This document shows positions 8,000-17,247 of a stretch of DNA of 64,000 nucleotides, piece by piece. Source of the stretch: Streptomyces mayonensis (GTDB lineage Bacteria; Actinomycetota; Actinomycetes; Streptomycetales; Streptomycetaceae). Each line of letters begins with the position of its first letter. Position 1 is the first letter of the stretch. The stretch is taken from assembly GCF_018982965.1 (NCBI RefSeq), contig NZ_JACBYP010000031.1:1-64000 (forward strand), written 5' to 3'. The notes under the pieces are model-generated. The model saw nothing but the letters and a program-made list of their open reading frames with translations. It was not told the DNA's origin and did no database searches. The position numbers and the translations under genes were made by a program.

Positions 8000-9517
8000 G
8001 TGAGTAACGCCAGCCTGTCCCCCCTGCCCTCCGCCGACCGCCCCGACGTCACCGCACGGCTGCGGGACGCCCTGCTCGGGGCGTCCTTCACCGCCGACGG
8101 ACTGCTGGAGCTGCTCGGCGCCCCCGCCTATGCGGCCCTGTCGCGCAGCGAGACCGTGCCCGCGCTCCGTGCCACCCGCGGCGACACGCCGCTCGCGCTG
8201 CTCGTCCGGCTGTTCCTGCTGCAGCAACCGGTCCTCCACGCGCGCGTGGAGCACGTTCTGCCCGTCGACGCCTGCCTGGAGAGCGGCTGGCTGGTCCGCG
8301 CGGGCGACGACGAGGTGGCGGCCACCGTGGACGTACGGCCCTTCGGCGGCCCCGGCGGCGAGGACTGGTTCATCGTCTCCGACCTCGGCTGTGCGGTCGG
8401 CGGCGCCGGAGGCATCGGCAACCACGCCGAGGGCGTCGTCCTCGGCGTCGGCGGCGCCTCCACGACCCTCGCGGGCCTCACCGTCCGCACACCCGTGGCC
8501 GCGGCCCTCGACGTCGGCACCGGCTCCGGCATCCAGGCGCTGCACGCTGCCGCGCACGCCACGCGCGTGACGGCGACCGACGTGAACCCGCGCGCGCTGC
8601 ACATCACCGCGCTCACCCTCGCCCTCTCCGGCGCCCAGGCGGCCGACCTGCGCGAGGGCTCCCTCTACGACCCCGTGCACGACGACGAGACGTACGACCT
8701 GATCGTCTCCAACCCGCCCTTCGTGATCTCGCCCGGCGCCCGGCTCACCTACCGCGACGGCGGGATGGGCGGGGACGATCTGTGCCGCTCGCTCGTTCAG
8801 CAGACGGGGGAGCGCCTGAACGAGGGCGGATTCGCGCACTTCCTCGCCAACTGGCAGCACGTCGACGGGGAGGAGTGGACGGACCGGCTGCGCTCCTGGG
8901 TGCCGCGCGGCTGCGACGCGTGGATCGTGCAGCGCGAGGTGCAGGACGTCACGCAGTACGCCGAGCTGTGGCTCAGGGACGCGGGCGACCACCGTGGCGA
9001 CCCGGCCGAGTACCAGGCGCGGTACGACGCGTGGCTGGACGAGTTCGAGGCGCGGGGGGTCAGGGCCGTCGGCTTCGGCTGGATCACGCTGCGCCGGGCC
9101 GGGGCCGCGGAGCCCTCGGTCGTCGCCGAGGAGTGGCCGCACCCGGTCGAGCAGCCGCTCGGCGAGGCCGTCCGCGCCCACTTCGACCGCGTCGACTACC
9201 TCCGCGCCCACGACGACGCAGCCCTGCTCGAAGCGCACTTCACGCTGGCCGGCGAGGTCGTACAGGAACAGGTCGGACTGCCCGGCGCCGAGGACCCGGA
9301 GCACGTCGTGCTGCGCCAGAACCGCGGCATGCGCAGGGCCACCCGGGTCGACACCGTCGGCGCCGGTTTCGCGGGCGTCTGCGACGGCACGATGAGCGCC
9401 GGCCGCATCCTGGACGCCATCGCCCAGCTGGTCGGCGAGGACCCGGTCGCCCTGCGGGACCGCACGCCCGCACAGATCCGGCTGCTGGTGGAGCAGGGGT
9501 TCCTCGAACCGGCGTAG
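8000..9517 (+). CDS. Class I SAM-dependent methyltransferase (HemK-like, NPPF motif)
   Basis: 505 residues from GTG 8000. The central Rossmann domain has AALDVGTGSGIQALHAAAH (motif I) and DLIVSNPPFVIS, the NPPY-type motif of N- or Q-methylating enzymes. The N-terminal ~150 residues and the C-terminal ~200 are accessory domains conserved in actinobacterial members (DUF7059/DUF7782 type). The substrate is unknown; resemblance to HemK/PrmC suggests a protein glutamine or a nucleic acid base. It lies between the lipoprotein gene and topA, a conserved Streptomyces context. A 16-bp tandem repeat array begins 2 bp after its stop. Confidence 0.85.
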   Translation: MSNASLSPLPSADRPDVTARLRDALLGASFTADGLLELLGAPAYAALSRSETVPALRATRGDTPLALLVRLFLLQQPVLHARVEHVLPVDACLESGWLVRAGDDEVAATVDVRPFGGPGGEDWFIVSDLGCAVGGAGGIGNHAEGVVLGVGGASTTLAGLTVRTPVAAALDVGTGSGIQALHAAAHATRVTATDVNPRALHITALTLALSGAQAADLREGSLYDPVHDDETYDLIVSNPPFVISPGARLTYRDGGMGGDDLCRSLVQQTGERLNEGGFAHFLANWQHVDGEEWTDRLRSWVPRGCDAWIVQREVQDVTQYAELWLRDAGDHRGDPAEYQARYDAWLDEFEARGVRAVGFGWITLRRAGAAEPSVVAEEWPHPVEQPLGEAVRAHFDRVDYLRAHDDAALLEAHFTLAGEVVQEQVGLPGAEDPEHVVLRQNRGMRRATRVDTVGAGFAGVCDGTMSAGRILDAIAQLVGEDPVALRDRTPAQIRLLVEQGFLEPA

Positions 9518-10013
9518 CCGGACCGGTACTGGGCTGGACCGGTACTGGGCTGGACCGGTACTGGGCTGGACCGGTACTGGGCTGGACCGGTACTGGGCTG
9601 GACCGGTACCCGGCTGGACCGGTACCCGGCTGGACCGGTACCCGGCTGGACCGGTCCTCGGCCGGACCAGTCCTCAGTGGGGACCGGTGCTCCTTGAGAC
9701 GGCACTCAATGAGACCCGCGCGCAGCGAGACCCCCATCGTGAGGTCCGCTTCGTGAGGCCCCCAACGCGAGCTCCCAACGCCGGACCGGCATGCCGCGAC
9801 CGGTGTGGAAAGGGCTGCGGACGCGCCGCCGGTCTGCGCCGCCCCGCGCCCCACCGCCGTACGGGAGAAACGAGCCGCCGTACGGGAGGAACAGGCCACC
9901 CCCGCCGCACGGTCGGCCCCGCGTTCACCCGGGGTTCGCCTGCCCGCCGCCCGTGCGTGACAGCCTCCCGGAGGCTGGACACGCGCGGGCTGGAGACAAG
10001 GGGCACGGGGACC
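9518..10013. repeat. 16-bp tandem repeat array and gene-free region
   Basis: From 9520, the unit GGACCGGTACTGGGCT is repeated head to tail five times (9520-9599), then three times as GGACCGGTACCCGGCT (9600-9647), then twice in degenerate form to 9679. Each unit contains ACCGGT and GGTAC(C), so the DNA can form many local palindromes. The rest of the stretch to 10013 holds short imperfect repeats such as GCCGCCGTACGGGAG near 9858 and 9877, and no convincing gene. The two unit types suggest block-wise expansion of a minisatellite. Confidence 0.85.
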
Positions 10014-10211
10014 ATGGAGAGTGGACCGGCGATCTTCGCAGGACTGGTGTTCGCCCTGTTCGGGGCCGGTCTGCTGGTGTGGACCACAGCGCGGGTGCGG
10101 CACGGCCGGCCCGTCGCGGAAGGTGTGAGTCCGGTCGCATCGGCGGCCTTCGCGGCCGTCACCGGGGTGGTCGCGCTGGCCCTCGCCGCATGGTGCCTGA
10201 CACAGGTCTGA
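10014..10211 (+). CDS. Small two-helix membrane protein
   Basis: 65 residues from ATG 10014, preceded by GGGCACGGGG. There are two hydrophobic helices (residues ~7-24 and ~42-60) joined by a short basic loop containing RVRHGRP. A small membrane protein upstream of topA is usual in Streptomyces; the function is unknown. A longer in-frame reading from 9687 crosses the repeat region and is not supported. Confidence 0.65.
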   Translation: MESGPAIFAGLVFALFGAGLLVWTTARVRHGRPVAEGVSPVASAAFAAVTGVVALALAAWCLTQV

Positions 10212-10479
10212 AGGGCCGGTTCCGGCCCCCTCCCGTAGCCCCGGCCGAGTAACCGGCAGGTCGCGCTCCGGATACGCGCGCCGGGACCGGAACCGACACC
10301 GGGCGGCAGGAACAGGGTTCGTCGGGTTACCGTTCGAGTGGCCGTTGTGAGCTTTTCCCGTTTGACACGGGGGCGGGAGGTACCGTCACACTCCGCAGCG
10401 TCACGACCGAAACACAGAACGACCCGACCCGGGACCACGGCCTGGGGAGGCCCAGCGTCGACCGGAAAGAAGAGCGAAG

Positions 10480-13395
10480 TTGTCCCCGACCAGCGAGACC
10501 GCAGACGGCGGCCGCCGACTCGTCATCGTCGAGTCGCCTAACAAGGTGAAGACGATCAAGGGCTATCTCGGTCCTGGATACGTCGTCGAGGCGAGCGTCG
10601 GGCACATTCGCGACCTTCCCAGCGGCGCGGCGGAGGTGCCGGAGAAGTACACCGGCGAGGTCCGCCGCCTCGGTGTGGACGTCGACCACGACTTCGAGCC
10701 GATCTACGTGGTCAACGCCGACAAGAAGTCCCAGGTCAAGAAGCTCAAGGACCTGCTGAAGGAATCCGACGAGCTCTACCTCGCCACCGACGAGGACCGC
10801 GAGGGCGAGGCCATCGCCTGGCATCTCCAGGAAGTCCTCAAGCCGAAGATCCCGGTCAAGCGCATGGTGTTCCACGAGATCACCAAGGACGCCATCCGGG
10901 CCGCCGTCGCCAACCCGCGCGAGCTCAACCAGAAGCTCGTCGACGCCCAGGAGACGCGCCGCATCGTCGACCGCCTCTACGGCTACGAGGTCTCGCCGGT
11001 CCTGTGGAAGAAGGTCATGCCGCGCCTGTCGGCGGGCCGCGTCCAGTCCGTCGCCTCCCGGCTCGTCGTCGAGCGGGAGCGCGCCCGCATGGCGTTCCGC
11101 TCCGCCGAGTACTGGGACCTCACCGGCACCTTCGCGACCGGCCGCGCGGGGGACGCATCCGACCCGTCGTCGCTGGTCGCCCGCCTCCAGACGGTCGACG
11201 GACGGCGCGTCGCACAGGGCCGCGACTTCGACTCCCTGGGCCGGCTCAAGAACGCCGACACCCTCCACCTCGACGAGGCGAACGCCCGCGCGCTGGCCGC
11301 CGCCCTCGAGGACACGCGGTTCTCGGTGCGCTCCGTCGAGTCCAAGCCGTACCGCCGCTCCCCGTACCCCCCGTTCCGTACGACGTCGCTCCAGCAGGAG
11401 GCCAGCCGCAAGCTCGGCCTCGGCGCGAAGGCGACCATGCAGGTGGCCCAGAAGCTGTACGAGAACGGCTACATCACCTACATGCGTACGGACTCCACGA
11501 CCCTCAGCGACACCGCGCTCACCGCGGCCCGCGCCCAGGTCACGCAGCTGTACGGCACCGACTACCTGCCGCCGCAGCCCCGCACGTACGCCGGCAAGGT
11601 CAGGAACGCGCAGGAGGCGCACGAGGCGATCCGGCCCTCGGGCGACCGTTTCCGCACGCCCGCCGAGACCGGGCTGACCGGCGAGCAGTTCAAGCTGTAC
11701 GAGCTGATCTGGAAGCGGACCGTCGCCTCCCAGATGAAGGACGCGACCGGGAACAGTGTCACGGTCAAGATCGGCGGCGCCGCCTCCGACGGCCGGGACG
11801 TGGAGTTCAGCGCCTCCGGCAAGACCATCACCTTCCACGGCTTCCTCAAGGCCTACGTCGAGGGCGCCGACGACCCGAACGCCGAGCTGGACGACCGCGA
11901 GCGCCGCCTGCCGCAGGTCGCCGAGGGCGACGCGCTGACGGCCGACGAGATCGCGGTCGACGGCCACGCCACCAAGCCCCCGGCCCGCTACACCGAGGCG
12001 TCGCTGATCAAAGAGCTGGAGGACCGGGAGATCGGCCGCCCGTCGACGTACGCGTCGATCATCGGCACCATCCTCGACCGCGGCTACGTCTTCAAGAAGG
12101 GCACGGCTCTCGTCCCCTCCTTCCTCTCCTTCGCCGTGGTCAACCTCCTGGAGAAGCACTTCGGGCGGCTCGTCGACTACGACTTCACCGCCAAGATGGA
12201 GGACGACCTCGACGCCATCGCCCGCGGCGAGGCGCAGTCGGTGCCGTGGCTGCGGCGCTTCTACTTCGGCGAGGGCGACGACCCCGGCCCCGCCCCGGGC
12301 AACGGCGGCGCGGCCGACGCGGGCAACGGCGACGGCGACCACCTCGGCGGCCTCAAGGAACTGGTGACCGACCTCGGCGCGATCGACGCCCGCGAGGTGT
12401 CCTCCTTCCCCGTCGGCAACGACATCGTGCTGCGCGTCGGCCGCTACGGCCCGTACGTCGAGCGCGGCGAGCGGGACTCCGACAACCACCAGCGCGCCGA
12501 CGTCCCCGAGGACCTGGCGCCGGACGAGCTGTCCGTGGAACTGGCGGAGGAACTGCTCGCCAAGCCGAGCGGCGACTTCGAACTGGGCACCGACCCGGCC
12601 ACCGGCCACACCATCGTCGCCAAGGACGGCCGCTACGGCCCGTACGTCACCGAGGTGCTGCCCGAGGGCACCCCGAAGACCGGCAAGAACGCCGTGAAGC
12701 CGCGCACCGCGTCGCTGTTCAAGTCCATGTCCCTGGACACGGTCACCCTGGACGACGCCCTGAAGCTGATGTCGCTGCCGCGGGTCGTCGGCACCGACGC
12801 GGAGGGCGTCGAGATCACCGCGCAGAACGGCCGCTACGGCCCGTACCTGAAGAAGGGCACGGACTCGCGGTCCCTGCAGACCGAGGAGCAGCTCTTCGGC
12901 ATCACGCTGGAGGAGGCGCTGGCGATCTACGCCCAGCCCAAGCAGCGTGGCCGGGCCGCGGCCAAGCCGCCGCTGAAGGAGCTCGGCACCGACCCGGTCA
13001 GCGAGAAGCCCGTCGTGGTCAAGGACGGCCGCTTTGGCCCGTACGTCACCGACGGCGAGACCAACGCGACCCTGCGCTCCGGCGACAGCGTCGAGGAGAT
13101 CACGCCCGAGCGCGGTTACGAGCTGCTCGCCGAGAAGCGCGCCAAGGGGCCCGCGAAGAAGACGGCGAAGAAGGCCGCCAAGAAGACGGCCGCGAAGAAG
13201 ACGGCGGCCAAGAAGACGGCGGCGGCCAAGACTGCCGCCAAGAAGACTGCGGCGACCAAGAAGACGGCCGCGGCGAAGACGACGACGGCCGCCAAGAAGA
13301 CCGCCGCCAAGAGCACGGCGAAGAGCACCGCCAAGAAGACGACCGCCGGCACGGCCGCCAGGAAGGCGACCGCGTCGAAGACGTCGGAGGACTGA
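10480..13395 (+). CDS. topA: DNA topoisomerase I with actinobacterial Lys/Ala-rich tail
   Basis: 971-residue type IA topoisomerase that relaxes negative supercoils. The N-terminal Toprim domain (IVESPNKVKTI; acidic triad in ATDEDREGEAIAWH) is followed by the catalytic domain with active Tyr about residue 334 in ITYMRTDST. The C-terminus lacks zinc-finger Cys clusters; it has several repeats containing GRYGPYV and ends in about 85 residues of KKTAAKKTA repeats, the basic tail known to raise processivity in Streptomyces TopA. Start is TTG 10480. TTGACA at 10362-10367 may be the -35 of its promoter. MFS-tmk follows on the same strand. Confidence 0.97.
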   Translation: MSPTSETADGGRRLVIVESPNKVKTIKGYLGPGYVVEASVGHIRDLPSGAAEVPEKYTGEVRRLGVDVDHDFEPIYVVNADKKSQVKKLKDLLKESDELYLATDEDREGEAIAWHLQEVLKPKIPVKRMVFHEITKDAIRAAVANPRELNQKLVDAQETRRIVDRLYGYEVSPVLWKKVMPRLSAGRVQSVASRLVVERERARMAFRSAEYWDLTGTFATGRAGDASDPSSLVARLQTVDGRRVAQGRDFDSLGRLKNADTLHLDEANARALAAALEDTRFSVRSVESKPYRRSPYPPFRTTSLQQEASRKLGLGAKATMQVAQKLYENGYITYMRTDSTTLSDTALTAARAQVTQLYGTDYLPPQPRTYAGKVRNAQEAHEAIRPSGDRFRTPAETGLTGEQFKLYELIWKRTVASQMKDATGNSVTVKIGGAASDGRDVEFSASGKTITFHGFLKAYVEGADDPNAELDDRERRLPQVAEGDALTADEIAVDGHATKPPARYTEASLIKELEDREIGRPSTYASIIGTILDRGYVFKKGTALVPSFLSFAVVNLLEKHFGRLVDYDFTAKMEDDLDAIARGEAQSVPWLRRFYFGEGDDPGPAPGNGGAADAGNGDGDHLGGLKELVTDLGAIDAREVSSFPVGNDIVLRVGRYGPYVERGERDSDNHQRADVPEDLAPDELSVELAEELLAKPSGDFELGTDPATGHTIVAKDGRYGPYVTEVLPEGTPKTGKNAVKPRTASLFKSMSLDTVTLDDALKLMSLPRVVGTDAEGVEITAQNGRYGPYLKKGTDSRSLQTEEQLFGITLEEALAIYAQPKQRGRAAAKPPLKELGTDPVSEKPVVVKDGRFGPYVTDGETNATLRSGDSVEEITPERGYELLAEKRAKGPAKKTAKKAAKKTAAKKTAAKKTAAAKTAAKKTAATKKTAAAKTTTAAKKTAAKSTAKSTAKKTTAGTAARKATASKTSED

Positions 13396-13465
13396 ACACC
13401 GGTCAGGGACGCCGCACGGACGTGTCCCGAAGCGGAGAGGTCCGCGCACGCTCTTCGCAAAACGA

Positions 13466-13496
13466 ACGCCCCGGCATCATTTCGGTGTCGGGGCGT
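13466..13496 (+). terminator. Hairpin after topA
   Basis: ACGCCCCG (13466-13473) pairs with CGGGGCGT (13489-13496) around a 15-nt loop. It lies between topA and the tmk fusion gene and is a plausible terminator; the stem is modest. Confidence 0.5.
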
Positions 13497-13551
13497 GCGT
13501 ACGTTCGGCCGGGCGCGCCGGACTGTCGGCGGCGCCCTATAGGCTGAACGC

Positions 13552-16500
13552 ATGACGCGAGCCGAGCAGCCAACGGCCCCTCACCCCGCCCCCGACGACG
13601 CCCTGGTCGCGGACTCCCGCGAGCGCGCCGTCCGCGCCCTGCTGCGCCGCCCGCAGCTGAGGCGGTTGTGGAGCGCCCAGTTGGTGGGGGGTGTCGGCGA
13701 CATCCTCGCCCTCCTGGTGCTGGTGCTCCTCGCCGTCCAGGCCGCCATCGGCGCGGGCTCGTTCGGCGGGGGCTACCGGGGCGTGGCGTTCGCAGTGGCG
13801 ACCGTTTTCGGTGTCCGCATCCTCGCGACGCTGCTCTTCGGCGCCGTACTGCTCGGGCCGCTCACCTCGCTCACCTCGCAGGACGGTCCGCTCGACCGGC
13901 GCTGGACCATGGTCGGCGCCGACGGACTGCGCGCCGCACTGCTGATCGTCGCGCCGCTGTGGATCGACTGGATGCCGGACGACGCGCTCGCCGTGCTCCT
14001 GGTGACGGCCTTCGTCACCGGCGTCGCCGAGCGCTTCTGGACGGTGTGCCGGGAGAGCGCGGCGCCCGCGCTGCTGCCCGCGCCGCCCCTGGAGGGCGCG
14101 ACGGTACGGCCGCTGCCCGACCACATGGACGCGCTGCGCCGCCTGTCGCTGCGCACGACCTTCGTGGCCGTCCCCCTCGCCGGCGCCGTCCTGGTCGTCG
14201 CGGGACTGGTGAACAACCTGCTGGGCTCCGGCGTCGCCTGGTTCGCCGAGCACCAGGCGGCGCTCGGTTCGTACGTCGCGGCCGGGCTCTTCGCCGCGTC
14301 CCTGTCCGTGGTGGCCCTCCTGGAGCTGCCCGGCGTCCGTACGCCGCGCGCGCGGTCACCGCTGGAGGGCCTGCGCCGCCCCAGGAGCGGCAGTGGCGTC
14401 GACAAGGGCCGCACCGGAGCGCTCCCGCTGCTGGTGTTCGCCTGCGCCGCCGTCGCCGCCGTGGTCTCCGCCGCGGTCGCCGTGGCGGTGCTGCACGCCA
14501 AGGACATGGGCGGCGGGCCCGTCCTGTTCGGACTGATGGCGGGCGCGCTGACCGGCGGCGTCGTCGTCGGCATCCGCACCGCTCCCGCCCTGCTGCCGTC
14601 GCTGTCCCGCCGGCGTCTGCTCGCCCTCGCGACCGCCTTCGTCGGCGTCGCCCTGCTGGCCGCCGGACTGGTCCCGGACGACACCACCGTGCTGCTGCTC
14701 CTCGCGCTGGCCGGCGTCGGCGCCGGTGTCGCCGCGAACACCGGGCACGCGCTGCTCGACCAGGAGACCGAGGACCACCGCCGGGCACGGACCACCGAGC
14801 ACCTGCACGCGGTCGTCCGGGTCTACGTGGCGCTCGGCGCGGTCGTCGCCCCCGTGGTGGCCGCGGCGATCGGCCCGCACCGGCTGGAGAACGGCAAGTT
14901 CGTCTTCGCCCACGGCGGCGCCGCATTCCTGATGATGCTGCTCGGCGCGCTGCTGCTGCCGCTGGCCGCGCTGGTCCTCGCCAAGGTCGACGACCGCTCC
15001 GGCGTGCCGCTGCGGCACGATCTGCGGGACGCGCTGCTCGGGGGCGACGACCCGGAGCCGACGCCCGCGGCGAACGGCTTCTTCATCGCCCTGGAGGGCG
15101 GCGACGGCGCAGGCAAGTCCACCCAGGCCGAGGCCCTCGCCGAGTGGATCCGCGGCAAGGGCCACGAGGTCGTGCTCACCCGCGAGCCGGGGGCGACGCC
15201 GGTCGGCAAGCGGCTGCGCTCCATCCTGCTGGACGTCTCCAGCGCCGGTCTGTCGCACCGCGCGGAGGCGCTGCTGTACGCCGCCGACCGCGCGGAGCAC
15301 GTCGACACGGTCGTCCGGCCCGCACTCGAGCGCGGCGCCGTGGTCGTCTCCGACCGGTACATCGACTCCTCGGTGGCCTACCAGGGCGCCGGCCGCGACC
15401 TGTCGCCCACCGAGATCGCCCGCATCAACCGCTGGGCCACCAACGGGCTCGTGCCGCACCTGACCGTCCTGCTGGACGTCGCGCCGGAGACGGCGCGCGA
15501 GCGGTTCACCGAGGCTCCGGACCGGCTGGAGTCGGAGCCCGCCGAGTTCCACGCCCGCGTGCGCTCCGGTTTCCTCACCCTGGCCGCCGCCGATCCCGGG
15601 CGCTACCTCGTGGTGGACGCGGGCCAGGAGCCCGAGGCCGTCACCAGCGTCGTACGTCACCGGCTCGACCAGGTGCTGCCGCTGTCCGAGGCCGAGATCA
15701 AGGCCCAGGAGGAGGCGCGCCGCAAGGCCGAGGAGGAGGCGCGCCGCAAGGCCGAGGAAGAGGCCGCGCGCAAGGCGGAGGAGGAGCGTCTGGAGCGCGA
15801 GCGCCTCGAGGAGGAGGCGCGGGTGCGCGCCGAGGAGGAGGAGCGCAAGCGGCGCGAGCTGGAGGAGGCGCAGCGGCGCGAGGCCGAGCGGCAGGCCGAG
15901 GAGGCCAGGCAGCGGGCCGAAGAGGCGCGGCGCAAGGCCGAGGAGGAGCGGGCCAGGCTCCTCGCCGAGGAGAAGGCGCGCGCCGAGGAGGAGGCCCGGC
16001 TGCGGGCCGAGGAGGAGCGGCACCGCAAGCAGGCCGAGGAGGAGGAGCGGCTGCGCGCGGAGGCCGAGGCCCGGCGCCTGGAGAAGCAGCGCAGGGCCGA
16101 GGAGGCCCTGCTGCGCGCGGAGGAGGCACGCCGGGCGGCGGAGCAGGCGGCGGCAGCGGCCGCTGCGGGCCCCAAGTCGTCGGCTCCGCCCGCCGCCGGC
16201 GCGCCCCGGCCGAAGCCGACCGCGGCCTCGCCGTCGCCGTCGGCCGCCGAGGTGGACTCGAGCGCTGATGCGGACGCTGACGCTGACGCGATGACGGTGC
16301 CGACGCCCGTGGTGACGCCCACGAACGCCTCCGGCGGTCCCGTGGAGGACACGGCGGTCCTGCGACCGGTGCGCGACACGCCCGACGAGGACGTGCCCGA
16401 CGCCGACACGCCCGACGCCGACACGCCCGGCGACGGCACGCGGGGCGCCGACAGCCGGACGTCCGGAGAGCCCGGCAGCCCTGCGACGGAGCCGGGGTCC

Positions 16501-16962
16501 GAGCAGAGGTCCGAGCCGGAGTCCGAGTCCGAGGTGACGGCCGAGCTGCCCGTGCCGCCGGTGCCGGCCGGTGCGGCGGACGAGACCGCGGTGCTGCCCG
16601 CGGTGGAGCCGCAGGACCCCGAGGAGACGGCGGTGCTGCCGCCCGTGCCGCAGGGAGCCGCCGATGAGACGGCCGTGCTGCCGCCCGTACGCGAGGACGA
16701 CCCCGCCGACCGGGTCCCGCCCGGCTACTTCCGGGAGGAGGGCCCGGCCGCCGGTGCCCACCACGCCGACGAGCCCCGGGACCGCACCCGCGAGCTGCCC
16801 CAGATCGACCCAGACCAGGCACCGCCCCGCAGGCGCCGCCCGGACTGGGCCGAGGAGACCCCGCTGGACGACCTGCCGACCCTGGCGGACGAACTGCTCG
16901 GACCGCGTGACGAGGACGACGACGAGGGCGGCCGCCGGGGCAGGGGCCGGGGACGGCGCTGA
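13552..16962 (+). CDS. tmk: MFS-type membrane domain fused to thymidylate kinase, with long charged coiled-coil tail
   Basis: 1136 residues in three parts. Residues ~1-480 are a 10-12 helix MFS-like membrane domain. Residues ~510-715 are thymidylate kinase (dTMP to dTDP) with P-loop EGGDGAGKST at about 516-524, the DRY motif VVSDRYIDSSVAYQG and a LID region. Residues ~720-880 are almost uninterrupted EEARRKAEEE-type heptads, a coiled coil, followed by an acidic, Pro/Thr-rich disordered tail to the C-terminus with DETAVLP repeats. This fusion is the normal Streptomyces tmk. The membrane part would put dTDP synthesis at the membrane, but its transport role is unproven. holB (delta-prime) follows, as in most bacteria. 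ATG start. Confidence 0.93.
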   Translation: MTRAEQPTAPHPAPDDALVADSRERAVRALLRRPQLRRLWSAQLVGGVGDILALLVLVLLAVQAAIGAGSFGGGYRGVAFAVATVFGVRILATLLFGAVLLGPLTSLTSQDGPLDRRWTMVGADGLRAALLIVAPLWIDWMPDDALAVLLVTAFVTGVAERFWTVCRESAAPALLPAPPLEGATVRPLPDHMDALRRLSLRTTFVAVPLAGAVLVVAGLVNNLLGSGVAWFAEHQAALGSYVAAGLFAASLSVVALLELPGVRTPRARSPLEGLRRPRSGSGVDKGRTGALPLLVFACAAVAAVVSAAVAVAVLHAKDMGGGPVLFGLMAGALTGGVVVGIRTAPALLPSLSRRRLLALATAFVGVALLAAGLVPDDTTVLLLLALAGVGAGVAANTGHALLDQETEDHRRARTTEHLHAVVRVYVALGAVVAPVVAAAIGPHRLENGKFVFAHGGAAFLMMLLGALLLPLAALVLAKVDDRSGVPLRHDLRDALLGGDDPEPTPAANGFFIALEGGDGAGKSTQAEALAEWIRGKGHEVVLTREPGATPVGKRLRSILLDVSSAGLSHRAEALLYAADRAEHVDTVVRPALERGAVVVSDRYIDSSVAYQGAGRDLSPTEIARINRWATNGLVPHLTVLLDVAPETARERFTEAPDRLESEPAEFHARVRSGFLTLAAADPGRYLVVDAGQEPEAVTSVVRHRLDQVLPLSEAEIKAQEEARRKAEEEARRKAEEEAARKAEEERLERERLEEEARVRAEEEERKRRELEEAQRREAERQAEEARQRAEEARRKAEEERARLLAEEKARAEEEARLRAEEERHRKQAEEEERLRAEAEARRLEKQRRAEEALLRAEEARRAAEQAAAAAAAGPKSSAPPAAGAPRPKPTAASPSPSAAEVDSSADADADADAMTVPTPVVTPTNASGGPVEDTAVLRPVRDTPDEDVPDADTPDADTPGDGTRGADSRTSGEPGSPATEPGSEQRSEPESESEVTAELPVPPVPAGAADETAVLPAVEPQDPEETAVLPPVPQGAADETAVLPPVREDDPADRVPPGYFREEGPAAGAHHADEPRDRTRELPQIDPDQAPPRRRRPDWAEETPLDDLPTLADELLGPRDEDDDEGGRRGRGRGRR

Positions 16963-17247
16963 GCAGGGGCCCGCGGGACTCGGCCCGCTGGTCCCGTGCC
17001 CGTGCCCGTGCCCGCCGGTCCTGGGTTCCCGGTGACTGTGGCAGCCCGGCCGCATTGTCAGTGCCGCCCCGCACAATGGATGACACGGGTGGCCGGCCCG
17101 GAGCGCCGGCTCGTTGCACCGGACCAGCCGTTGCACCGGGCCAGCCGTTGCCACGGACCAGTCGGTGGAACGACGGCTCGGTGCGACGGCGCAACGGCCC
17201 AGTGTGACGGTGTGATGGCTCAGTGTGACGGAAGGACGGCGTGACCC
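16963..17247. repeat. Imperfect repeats between tmk and holB
   Basis: Contains imperfect copies of a GTTGCACCGGRCCAGCC unit around 17112-17155 and CAGTGTGACGG twice near 17200-17235. No gene is seen. The holB ATG lies just downstream. Confidence 0.4.

Noticed and set aside
7192..8007. 271-residue plus frame overlapping the lipoprotein gene
   Set aside because: Arg/Gly-rich shadow in another frame; codon use and composition are not protein-like.
9520..9679. CRISPR-like array
   Set aside because: The 16-bp units are directly adjacent with no spacers, and there are no cas genes.
10327..13449. 1040-residue open frame antisense to topA
   Set aside because: Shadow frame caused by GC-rich third positions; Leu/Gly/Arg-rich with no domain, whereas topA on the other strand has every expected motif.
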